NCBI GenBank assembly: GCA_947384095.1
Contig: CANDFU010000004.1
Location: 1 to 17,411, forward strand
DNA from: an uncultured Roseburia sp.
GTDB taxonomy: Bacteria; Bacillota; Clostridia; Lachnospirales; Lachnospiraceae
Direction: 5' to 3'
Length of the DNA stretch: 17,411 nucleotides
The position numbers and the translations under genes were made by a program. The notes beneath the pieces are model-generated. The model made no database searches. It saw only the letters and a program-made list of their open reading frames with translations, and was not told where the DNA came from. The stretch's first letter is position 1; the number at the start of each line of letters is the position of its first letter. Shown one piece after another: positions 1 to 6,502 of this stretch.

Positions 1-246
1 TCTGAGTATGGCCTCGTAATGGTCGTCTGTGGTCCCTGTTTTTGCGTATCGGCGCAGATCTTCCGGCGTCAGCGTCATGCTGAGACTGTAGGCGGCCAGA
101 TCGATGATCTCGTCGATGGAGCTGGTGTAGTGGCTGACAAATACATTGACTGCAAACCAATAGACAGCCAGCCAGATGGCAATCAGCAGAGTGATGCCGA
201 AGGTCAGAAAAAGAAGTCCAAATTTTACCCGAAGTCCTGTCTTCAT
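1..246 (-). CDS. N-terminus of a membrane sensor-type protein (partial)
   Basis: 82 codons are visible; the gene continues past the left edge. Translation from the ATG at 244-246 gives MKTGLRVKFGLLFLTFGITL followed by further hydrophobic residues to about 35, a membrane segment after a basic start. A polar part follows with YTSSIDEIIDLAAYSLSMTL and TPEDLRRYAKTGTTDDHYEA. That pattern, a short outer region with 'l..Y..tg..Dd.Y', is common in clostridial membrane sensor proteins (histidine kinases, SpoIIE-type PP2C phosphatases, cyclases), but the output domain is not in the window. AAGGAGG with a 6-base spacer precedes the ATG. It follows the PAAR-like stop by 26 bases with no terminator, so it is probably co-transcribed. 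A phosphatase opposing a kinase would suit the context but is unproven. Confidence 0.75.
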   Translation of the reverse strand, partial: MKTGLRVKFGLLFLTFGITLLIAIWLAVYWFAVNVFVSHYTSSIDEIIDLAAYSLSMTLTPEDLRRYAKTGTTDDHYEAILR

Positions 247-272
247 CGCGGTCCTCCTTGGAAAAAAGCAGG

Positions 273-662
273 TTATGGTACAAAGATGCTTGTGTTTCCG
301 GGATTTGTGATCTGAATAACCCCTGCCCAGGCGCACATAAGTTTACAATTCTGATTTAACGCCGGCTTTCCTCCTACAAGGATGGTGGGCGATCCGGGCA
401 TCCAGGGCGCCGGGATGACAGGAAGGCAGGGCATCGGCGTCAGAACGCCGAGCGCCGCCGCAGTGGCCGCCGCGACCTGCGGGTTCGCGAGAGAAGAACA
501 CATGCCGAACGGCAGGATATTTTTCATGGGTATGCAATCCATAATCGTTGCCATCGGCGGGCCGCCTGCGAGAACCCTGTTTTCCGGTGTGACGATGAGC
601 GCGGCGGGCGTCATTCCGAAACTACAGGCGCACATGGCTCCTGCGCACACACATAAGGCCAT
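273..662 (-). CDS. PAAR-like spike-tip protein (DUF4280 type)
   Basis: The product has 129 residues. It matches the DUF4280 PAAR-like pattern: a cysteine-rich start (Cys4, 6, 11, 13) leading into CSFGMTPAALIV, then MDCIPMKNILPFGMCSSLANP (41-61), PMPCLPVIPAPWMPG (76-90) and NCKLMCAWAGVIQITNPG (105-122). Nine cysteines and ten methionines occur, but no histidine, whereas classical PAAR tips bind zinc with three His and one Cys. In other systems such proteins cap the spike and may carry toxins. Here no C-terminal extension is present, so no fused effector. AAGGAGG inside the end of the upstream gene serves as its ribosome site. Confidence 0.83.
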   Translation of the reverse strand: MALCVCAGAMCACSFGMTPAALIVTPENRVLAGGPPMATIMDCIPMKNILPFGMCSSLANPQVAAATAAALGVLTPMPCLPVIPAPWMPGSPTILVGGKPALNQNCKLMCAWAGVIQITNPGNTSIFVP

Positions 663-664
663 TT

Positions 665-1450
665 TTACAAATCCTCCTTAAAATTCTGATATACTGTTTC
701 GCCTGCTTTGACGGGAAATACGGCTTCTCTCTGCCAGCCGCCTGCCGTCAGACGGCAGTATACGGGAAAACTGGTTTCTGCTCCGTCTGCGGTGAGCGCA
801 ATGAAATAGTGGGTTCCAATCGTGTCTGCCTGGTATGTTACCGCAGGGGAGAGAACCGCGTTCATTTTCCGATAGGAGTGCGCCGGCGGCTTTTCCAGAT
901 GATAGGCTGCGTTTTCAAAGTCCGCGGGGGCCGTCAGGGTAACCCAGTCTTTTCTTGCCGTATCTTTGTCTGATCCCGCGGCTGTCAGAAGATAAGTTCT
1001 TCCGCTAAGGTTCTTTCTGGTTTCCTGGAATACGGTGAGGATCGGATCTCCTGCATTGCAGTCAAGGCGCAGTCTCAAGGTATTTTTTGTGCCGGCGGCT
1101 GCGGCAAGGAGAGTGGCGCCTTGCGGCATTTCTCCCTCCAGATAAGCAGTGCCGGAAGGAAAGGGGTGTGCCCGGGACGGTAGAACGCGGATGGTCTGCA
1201 CGGGGTTACTTTCAGGAAGTGCAGAGACGTCGACAAGGATGGTCTGCCGTTGATAACGCTCCCCCTGCAGTGTCGCATGGACGAATGCTGTGTGTAATTT
1301 TGGAAATACCCAGAAGCCGTCCGGTTTTATGACTGGACGCGCGGCTCCGGGTATGGAAATATGGATGTCCGGGCTTTTGATGACGTTTCCCGTAAAGTCG
1401 TCCACCGGGAGGAGGACGAGAGGGACGTTTTGTGTCCACTGGTCTTTCAT
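665..1450 (-). CDS. Unrecognised beta-rich protein of the CIS operon
   Basis: I do not recognise this 261-residue protein. There is no signal peptide, membrane helix or coiled coil. It alternates hydrophobic strands and turns: VPLVLLPVDDFTGNVI (9-24), KPDGFWVFPKLHTAFVHATLQG and QRQTILVDVSAL look like a carboxypeptidase-regulatory or Ig-type sandwich in the first 90 residues. The second half (HYFIALTADGAETSFPVYCRLT, AVFPVKAGETVYQN) ends in further strands. GGAGGA lies 11 bases before the ATG. It is sandwiched between the DUF4255 cap gene (4 bases away) and the PAAR-like gene (2 bases away), so it is most likely a structural or assembly protein of the machine. A cargo or effector is the alternative. 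No catalytic motif is visible. Confidence 0.8.
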   Translation of the reverse strand: MKDQWTQNVPLVLLPVDDFTGNVIKSPDIHISIPGAARPVIKPDGFWVFPKLHTAFVHATLQGERYQRQTILVDVSALPESNPVQTIRVLPSRAHPFPSGTAYLEGEMPQGATLLAAAAGTKNTLRLRLDCNAGDPILTVFQETRKNLSGRTYLLTAAGSDKDTARKDWVTLTAPADFENAAYHLEKPPAHSYRKMNAVLSPAVTYQADTIGTHYFIALTADGAETSFPVYCRLTAGGWQREAVFPVKAGETVYQNFKEDL

Positions 1451-1454
1451 GATG

Positions 1455-2021
1455 CTATACTTCCTCCAGAGAAAACTGCAGATCGACGGCCCGGGTCACC
1501 TGGCGTTCCTTTGCAGATTTGATTGCCACCGGGCCTGCTTCGTAAAAGAGGGACGCCCTGTAGCCTGTTTCCGGCGCACTGAAGATATGCATTTTATCCT
1601 CAATTGACAGGTTTTGCAGAGCGACGGAGCAGAGCGCTCCGCCATCCTCCGTTTCATCTGCGCCCGGAAGCCGGATTACGGCATAGTCGTTTAGCACCTG
1701 AATAATTTTTCCGAGCATATAATGCTCTTCTCTGGCGCGACAGCTGATATCGCCGTCGGAACGTGCCATGATCATATAAAAAAGATCCACGTAGACGGGG
1801 GGATATTTCTGTCGGCTGCTGTCTGTTGTGATCATTGTGTGGCTCCGCAATTGTCCGCATTCCCTGACGTCGTAGAGCCAGACGAGGACATTGTAATCGC
1901 TTTTGTCGGACGGGCTGCCCAGTCCGATCTGATCCGCTGTTTTTACTACTCCGGGTACCAGATGTTTTTTTAATAAATTGGTTAAATAAATACCTGTATC
2001 TGCAATCGCCGTATATGACAT
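1455..2021 (-). CDS. DUF4255 tail cap/terminator protein (Pvc16/Afp16-like)
   Basis: The product has 188 residues starting at the ATG at 2021, with AGGGAGG (2028-2034) and a 6-base spacer. A longer frame from 2084 would begin inside the MORN gene with an arginine-rich, unlikely leader. The opening SYTAIADTGIYLTNLLKKHLVPG, then IGLGSPSDKSDYNVLVWLYDVREC (about 33-56) and KYPPVYVDLFYMIMARS (72-88), match the DUF4255 pattern, followed by LGKIIQVLNDYAVI (103-116). The C-terminus ends in a strand (TRAVDLQFSLEEV). In Afp and PVC this protein ends the tube and sheath at the distal side. The start codon follows the MORN stop by one base, so translation is coupled. Confidence 0.87.
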   Translation of the reverse strand: MSYTAIADTGIYLTNLLKKHLVPGVVKTADQIGLGSPSDKSDYNVLVWLYDVRECGQLRSHTMITTDSSRQKYPPVYVDLFYMIMARSDGDISCRAREEHYMLGKIIQVLNDYAVIRLPGADETEDGGALCSVALQNLSIEDKMHIFSAPETGYRASLFYEAGPVAIKSAKERQVTRAVDLQFSLEEV

Positions 2022-2022
2022 C

Positions 2023-3672
2023 TCATTCCTCCCTGCTTTCCGGCTGGATTTCCTCCGGCGAAGATTCCTCCCGCACGAAAACACCGTTTTTGTAGATCCC
2101 TTCTTCCAGGACAGTCCCGGACGGCCCGTCGTAGGTGATCCCTTTTCCGTTTTTTACACCGAGCAGAAAAGAGCCTTCGTACAGCAATTCGCCGCCCGGG
2201 CCATATAGTTTCCCTTCCCCGTCGTAGAAATCCAGGCGGAATCCGCCCTCATAGACCAGAAAATTGGTCTGCGGGTGATAGAGCGCGCCAGTTCCGGATT
2301 TTTTTCCCTGGAAAAAAGTGCCCTCGTAAATTAAGTTTCCGGTCGGCCCGTCAAATAATCTGCCGTTTCCGTCATAGTGGTTATCTTTAAATCCGCCCTC
2401 ATAGATCAGAGAACCGTTTTCATAGTATTTCCCGTCTCCGTTTTTAAGGCCTTCCGCAAACATTCCCTCGTAAGAGATATTTTCACCCATATAAAGCGTT
2501 CCGTTTCCGTCATAATGGTTATCTTTAAATCCGCCTTCGTAGATCAGGATACCGCTGATATCTTCATAGAGTTTTCCTTCTCCGGAGTACTGCCCCGCGG
2601 CAAACTGGCCTTCGTAGAGAAGCCCTTTTTTTCCGTAAAGCATGCCGCTTCCCTCGTAAAGGCCGTCTGCAAATCCGCCTTCATAGAGAAGGCTTCCGTC
2701 CTCGCGGTATTTTTTTCCGTAGCCGTTTAAAACACCGTCCGTCAGCCCGCCGTCATAGCGTGTGCCGTCTTCTTCCGCGATAGTTCCGATTCCCTGGATC
2801 AGGCTGCCGTCTTTAAATTCGCCCCGGCATACAACAGTTCCGTCGTGGCCGTAGAGCGTGCCTTCCCCGGAATAGTTTCCTTTTAAAAATCCGCCCTCAT
2901 AGATGAGCGAGCCGTCACGGTAAAGCTTTCCCTCTCCGGAATATTCGCCTGCGGCAAAGCTTCCCTCGTATTCTGTTTTTCCGTCTTCCCGATAGGATGT
3001 TCCGGCGCCGTCAAAAAGCCCTGCGGAGAAGCCTCCTTCGTAGCGAAGACGGCCGCTCTCATAATAGAGGCATCCGTTCCCCTGGTAGTGATTTTGTTCA
3101 AAGGTTCCTTTGTATTGTACGGACCCGTCGGGATAGTAGGTCTGCCCGCTGCCGGTATACATTTCCATTTCAAAATTGCCCTCGTAGAGCAGCTTTCCGA
3201 AATAATCATAGAGGGTGCCCCGGCCGTTTATCCGCCCGTTGTCAAGCCTCCCCTCGAAAATGACGCGGGAAGTCCCAGGCGCCAGCAGTTTTACTTTTCC
3301 GGTGTAGAGATACATCGCGGGAGAATTGACTTCCATTGTCTTTGTAAAAAATTTTGCCTGTGCGGACGGAATCCCCCAACGGACCATCAGGATGGCGCAG
3401 ACAAGCAGCAGGAGGAGAGAGAGGCTGAGAAACTTTCTGGATACCAGAAAGCGTCCGGCGGGGATGTAATCTTTATCTACGTCCGGTTGTGCCGTAAATT
3501 TCTCTTCTGTCTTTTTGCGGATATCCTGCGCCGCCGTATCGATAAATTCTGTGAAGGACAAGGATCTGCGGATGGCATGGAATTTCTTCTTTACAGGCAG
3601 AAAAACTGCGCGGGCAGATTTTCGGATGAGGTAGCGCACACTTATTCCGATTCTGGATTTGCGGAAGGCCAT
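2023..3672 (-). CDS. Membrane-anchored MORN-repeat protein
   Basis: The product has 549 residues from the ATG at 3672. A GTG at 3681 is also open, but AGGTG at 3679-3683 with a 6-base spacer fits the ATG. Residues 1-75 are basic and polar. One transmembrane helix follows at about 82-98 (FLSLSLLLLLVCAILMV). Then come about 16 MORN repeats plus a partial one, each 22-25 residues with the consensus YEGxFxxGxYxGxGxLY (for example EYEGSFAAGEYSGEGKLY). The tail ends in an acidic stretch. Positive charge before the helix predicts a cytoplasmic N-terminus and the repeat solenoid outside. MORN repeats make beta-hairpin ladders that act as scaffolds or bind lipid and protein. I know of no established CIS structural role. 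Placement between baseplate genes and the DUF4255 cap gene suggests it serves the machine, perhaps as an anchor. Confidence 0.9.
   Translation of the reverse strand: MAFRKSRIGISVRYLIRKSARAVFLPVKKKFHAIRRSLSFTEFIDTAAQDIRKKTEEKFTAQPDVDKDYIPAGRFLVSRKFLSLSLLLLLVCAILMVRWGIPSAQAKFFTKTMEVNSPAMYLYTGKVKLLAPGTSRVIFEGRLDNGRINGRGTLYDYFGKLLYEGNFEMEMYTGSGQTYYPDGSVQYKGTFEQNHYQGNGCLYYESGRLRYEGGFSAGLFDGAGTSYREDGKTEYEGSFAAGEYSGEGKLYRDGSLIYEGGFLKGNYSGEGTLYGHDGTVVCRGEFKDGSLIQGIGTIAEEDGTRYDGGLTDGVLNGYGKKYREDGSLLYEGGFADGLYEGSGMLYGKKGLLYEGQFAAGQYSGEGKLYEDISGILIYEGGFKDNHYDGNGTLYMGENISYEGMFAEGLKNGDGKYYENGSLIYEGGFKDNHYDGNGRLFDGPTGNLIYEGTFFQGKKSGTGALYHPQTNFLVYEGGFRLDFYDGEGKLYGPGGELLYEGSFLLGVKNGKGITYDGPSGTVLEEGIYKNGVFVREESSPEEIQPESREE
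2028..2034 (-). promoter_or_regulatory. Ribosome binding site that fixes the DUF4255 gene start
   Basis: AGGGAGG with a 6-base spacer precedes the ATG at 2021. It lies inside the end of the MORN gene and rules out the longer frame starting at 2084. Confidence 0.75.
2361..2409 (-). repeat. Near-identical DNA repeat within the MORN array, copy 1
   Basis: This 49-base segment matches 2499-2547 at 45 of 49 positions; both encode IYEGGFKDNHYDGNG. The spacing is 138 bases, exactly two repeat units, which suggests a recent two-unit duplication or gene conversion. Confidence 0.85.
2499..2547 (-). repeat. Near-identical DNA repeat within the MORN array, copy 2
   Basis: Partner of 2361-2409, with four mismatches in 49 bases, three of them at silent positions of the shared peptide and one at the edge. 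The other units of the array are visibly less similar at the DNA level. Confidence 0.85.
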
Positions 3673-3701
3673 ATTTAACACCTGCTTTCTTGCTGCTTTT
3701 T

Positions 3702-4187
3702 TCAGCCCATTTCCGGCCGTGGATTGTTTTCCTCCGTGGACTGCGTGTCCTGTAGGGGGCTTTGTAAGGTTTCGTTTTCCGTAGATGGCGCTTCCTGGGG
3801 AGGAACCGATTCGGTTTCTTTTTCGCCCGCCCCCATATTTTCCACGGGGGGAAGGGGAGTAATCCTAAGGATTCCGATATTCTGAATCTGGTTTCGCTGT
3901 GCGGGCGCGTCTTCCGGAATCAGGCAGACGAAAAGCAGGAGACCCGACAGTGCGCCGACCAGCATCCAGTACAGAACGGCGGGAACGGCGGCGGTATTCT
4001 GGATCATTCGGTTCCAGAGGCGTAGCAGAAGTCCGTTTCGAAGTAGTTTTCCTTCGCCCTGTGCGTTTCGCAGGGCGGCGCTCATCTGGCGGAAGGCGCC
4101 CAGAAGCGCTGCTTCTCCTGAAAAGGATGCGGCGGTAAGTTTTTTGATAAAGTCTGCAAGTTCCTCGGATGCCTCCTGTTTTAATTC
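3702..4187 (-). pseudogene. Membrane-anchor and tail segment of the interrupted kinase-like gene
   Basis: The frame is open from 4187 to a TGA at 3702-3704 and is in phase with the kinase-like gene above the TAA. The first ATG is at 4085 (127-residue product) and lacks a Shine-Dalgarno. An AGGAGG at 4172-4177 has no start codon at a usable distance. Numbering from that ATG, residues 33-55 form one hydrophobic helix (VPAVLYWMLVGALSGLLLFV), preceded by arginines and followed by an acidic tail rich in Pro, Glu, Ser and Thr (57-127). The charge pattern predicts N-inside, C-outside. I read this as the anchor and outer tail of the kinase-like protein. As a separate protein it would be a short single-pass membrane protein translated from 3702-4085. 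Whether either form is made cannot be told from the sequence. Confidence 0.6.
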
Positions 4188-4190
4188 TTA
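4188..4190 (-). other. In-frame ochre (TAA) codon that splits the kinase-like membrane gene
   Basis: The sense strand reads CTG TTT CAC TAA GAA TTA AAA CAG. The frame is open on both sides: 174 codons before it and 161 after it. The 34 codons just after the TAA contain no ATG, GTG or TTG, yet encode a plausible amphipathic stretch (ELKQEASEELADFIKKL). TAA ends other genes here (for example the PAAR-like and LysM genes), so the standard code applies. A single base change from CAA, GAA or AAA, or a sequencing error, explains it most simply. Confidence 0.75.
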
Positions 4191-4712
4191 GTGAAACAGG
4201 GCCGCAAGGCAGTCCGAAAACCGTTTCTGGACGCCGGGAAACAGATCATCGCCCAAAAGCTCCGGCGTAAAAAGCAAAAAATTGACAGAAAGGCTGCGGG
4301 CGGCGCCAACGACGATATTTTTCGGATGCAGCGCCTCATACTGTAAGTAAACCGGAAGGTTTTGGGCAAAAATCTGTTCTGCCAGGGCGCCTGCCAGGAC
4401 AATTTTTTCTTCTGTGGGAAGCGCTTCTTTTCCTGTTTCAAAAAAAGGTGTTCCGGCGGCATAGTCGGACACGGCCCAGACTGTTCCGTCTCTGATAAAG
4501 CTGTCCGTAAAGCTTCCCACAATGCCCCGCCCGTGCAGATCCATGTAAAAGGGCAGAAATTTTTCTGACAGTGTACGGTCTGCGATGCCTGTCACAAGAA
4601 CGGTTTTTTCATCCGGAGCATTGCTGCAGATACACACGTAGGCCCGAATGGAGGGGCTGGCGTGAAGTTTTTGGACGGCGCGGTACTCCCGGTCGATCGT
4701 TTTTAATGTCAT
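4188..4712 (-). CDS. Degenerate kinase-like protein, N-terminal part of an interrupted gene
   Basis: The product has 174 residues before a TAA. Its ATG overlaps the TGA of the upstream gene (ATGA). The arrangement resembles a protein-kinase C-lobe: a hinge-like WAVSDYAAGTPFFE (79-92), a helix with LPTEEKIVLAGALAEQIF (98-115), then YEALHPKNIVV (125-135) where kinases have HRDLKPxNI, and SVNFLLF (142-148) where they have DFG. The catalytic HRD reads YEA and DFG reads NFL, and no glycine loop or VAIK lysine is visible, so it would be a pseudokinase. This is a pattern-based inference with moderate support. The frame continues after the TAA into the downstream segment without a shift, so the real gene was probably 335 codons (3702-4712) with a membrane anchor. 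Confidence 0.6.
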   Translation of the reverse strand: MTLKTIDREYRAVQKLHASPSIRAYVCICSNAPDEKTVLVTGIADRTLSEKFLPFYMDLHGRGIVGSFTDSFIRDGTVWAVSDYAAGTPFFETGKEALPTEEKIVLAGALAEQIFAQNLPVYLQYEALHPKNIVVGAARSLSVNFLLFTPELLGDDLFPGVQKRFSDCLAALFH

Positions 4713-6502
4713 CCGGTCACCTGCGTATCCCGGACGACCACGAAGGCGGAGGCGGTGACATCCTGCCAGACGGCGCTTCTGGCGACAATTTCATAGATTC
4801 CGGGCGCGTCGGGCGCTGAGTAAATGCCGTTTTCATCGATGGTTCCTCCGCCTGGTTCGCGGACGGACCACACAACCCGTCTGTCTGCCGCCCCGGTAAA
4901 AAATACATCAAAGGAGTAGTCTTCCCGCAGGGAGAGATAAACCATATCCGGCCTGATGAATAATTCGCGCTGTCCTGTTTCCTCTTCTTCCTGGCGGGTC
5001 TTTACCGCCGTCCAGTGAATGTTGACGCGCCCGGCCGTCGTCGGCCGTGTCAGCTTTAATCCGACTGTAAATGTACCTTCGCTCCGGTCGGCGCGTATGG
5101 CAAGATCGCCGTGCACCATGCTTTCTTCTTCAAAAATACCGTAAGCACCGTGGCAGAGATAGCGGTCTTTTTCCCCGCAGGCCATCCGGCAGAATACAAG
5201 GATGTCGCCCAGCCCAAGACCGTGCGCCACCGGCTGTGAAAAAAATTTCTGCCCCGTGAGCCCCCCGACGCCGAACTCGATGCTGACGACGCCCTCCGCT
5301 GTCCTGAGATGTTCCGTCTCTGCCTGCAGTCCGGTTTCTGTCAGTGTCTCTGGAATGATTTGTTCGGAAATATGTTTCAGGCGGCGCTTAAAACTTTTCA
5401 GTTCGTCTTCCGCAGTTTTTTCTCTGATGGAAGAGAGGATATCGCTGCGGATATACTGGCAGAACGGCATCGGTGCCACCTCGTCGATTATGACGGCGTC
5501 CCCGGCGCGGATCAGATTGATTCTGGCCAGATAAATATTCTGCCGGTAATTTCCGTTCAGAATTTCCTGCATGGCTTCCGAAAAATAGTTCTGGCTGACA
5601 GCCTCCCGGATGCTGCCTGTAATGATTCTGACCGTGTTGTCCGCCCGTACCGGATAGCGTTCCGATCTGGCGCCTTCATGCGCGCCGTCTTCCAGTACAT
5701 GTTCCCCCGCTTTCAGCCAGAAGCTGCCGTCTCTTAAGGAGACGCTTCCCTCCACATCTTTTACGTCCAGGGCGCGGACGGTGACAGGTATTTCATAGCG
5801 CACAGATGTTTCGTGCTGTCCTTCATCAAAAAAAAGTTTTATCCACCTTTTGCGGTCTTTGTTTAAATGTTCGAGCGAGAGTTCATAGCCAAACGAGATC
5901 GGCAGTTTTTGTCCCAGATTTTCGACGATGACCCGGAAATCAAATTCGTTTCCGCTTTTTGCATATTTTGGGAAAACCTGGCTGATACGGATGTTGTTTC
6001 CCTGGTATACAAGAGTGGCGTCTTCATAATAAGAAAGCGCTCCGGTGTTCGCTGCCGGTTCCTGTCCTGTCAGGTAAATGTGGTATCCCTCGGCGGTTTT
6101 ATTGTGACAGACCGATTCGCCGTCCGGATCGGGATCCGCTACGTGATAGACCGGATCTTTTTCATATTCGGAATATTCGATGCACAGATACTGGCAGCCG
6201 TCCCTTTCGGGGGTATTTGCGGAAAATCCGTCGATCGTGGAGATTTTTTTTAATACCGGTTTTTCCACAAGAATTTCCCGTCCTGTAAAATCAAGGGCCA
6301 GTCCTGCTTCCAGCGAGATCGTATCGTCTCCGACGGGCACGACGCCGAGGCCGCAGACGACGCCGCAGCCGTGCATAAAGCGGTTGATCAGTCTGCGCTT
6401 ATCGTTCATATATTTCTGTTCGGATTCGAAATCGTCGACGCTTAAGAGCTTTCCGTAAAAATACCGGTTTCGTTCATATGGGAAATAGTTCAGATTTTTC
6501 AT
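4709..6502 (-). CDS. CIS-associated protein with conserved N-terminal domain and Ig-like C-terminus
   Basis: The product has 597 residues if the ATG at 6502 is used. An ATG three codons upstream (6511) abuts the AAGGCGG site without a spacer, so the second is preferred. Residues 11-82 hold RNRYFYGKLLSVDDFESEQK, MNDKRRLINRFMHGCGVVCGL and AGLALDFTGREILVEKP. I have seen the pattern 'RNrYFYGKLltv.DFe.EQ' in uncharacterised proteins of CIS clusters, but no function is established for it. The middle is beta-rich with one helical part (about 360-400). Residues 513-597 look like an immunoglobulin-type domain (RVVWSVREPGGGTIDENGIYSAP...GIYEIVA). There is no signal peptide or membrane segment. Position after the tail-I gene, where Afp-like clusters carry tail-fibre genes, suggests a peripheral baseplate or target-binding role (inference). 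Confidence 0.75.
   Translation of the reverse strand: MKNLNYFPYERNRYFYGKLLSVDDFESEQKYMNDKRRLINRFMHGCGVVCGLGVVPVGDDTISLEAGLALDFTGREILVEKPVLKKISTIDGFSANTPERDGCQYLCIEYSEYEKDPVYHVADPDPDGESVCHNKTAEGYHIYLTGQEPAANTGALSYYEDATLVYQGNNIRISQVFPKYAKSGNEFDFRVIVENLGQKLPISFGYELSLEHLNKDRKRWIKLFFDEGQHETSVRYEIPVTVRALDVKDVEGSVSLRDGSFWLKAGEHVLEDGAHEGARSERYPVRADNTVRIITGSIREAVSQNYFSEAMQEILNGNYRQNIYLARINLIRAGDAVIIDEVAPMPFCQYIRSDILSSIREKTAEDELKSFKRRLKHISEQIIPETLTETGLQAETEHLRTAEGVVSIEFGVGGLTGQKFFSQPVAHGLGLGDILVFCRMACGEKDRYLCHGAYGIFEEESMVHGDLAIRADRSEGTFTVGLKLTRPTTAGRVNIHWTAVKTRQEEEETGQRELFIRPDMVYLSLREDYSFDVFFTGAADRRVVWSVREPGGGTIDENGIYSAPDAPGIYEIVARSAVWQDVTASAFVVVRDTQVTG

Larger units (their letters stand above)
2074..3264 (-). 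repeat. MORN repeat array, about 16 units of 22-25 codons
   Basis: Within the MORN gene the units recur about every 66-75 bases, recognisable on the plus strand by repeated 'ccctcata' or 'ccttcgta' words (the reverse of the YEG codons). Repeats 7 and 8 (VCRGEF..., RYDGGL...) and 16-17 are the most diverged, while units 11 and 13 are nearly identical. Unit boundaries are read by eye, so the ends are approximate. Confidence 0.85.

Noticed and set aside
2022..2084. N-terminal extension of the DUF4255 gene starting at 2084
   Set aside because: The leader is arginine-rich and lies within the MORN gene, and the ATG at 2021 has an AGGGAGG site at ideal spacing and matches the family start.
2074..3264. 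CRISPR-like periodic repeat
   Set aside because: The periodicity is in codons of a protein repeat (MORN), units are diverged and there are no unique spacers.
3673..3681. GTG start for the MORN gene
   Set aside because: The GTG is itself part of the AGGTG ribosome site that serves the ATG at 3672.
4172..4177. AGGAGG as the ribosome site of a separate downstream membrane gene
   Set aside because: No ATG, GTG or TTG in the right frame follows at a usable distance; the only TTG nearby opens a 25-codon frame. It is better explained as coding sequence of the interrupted gene.
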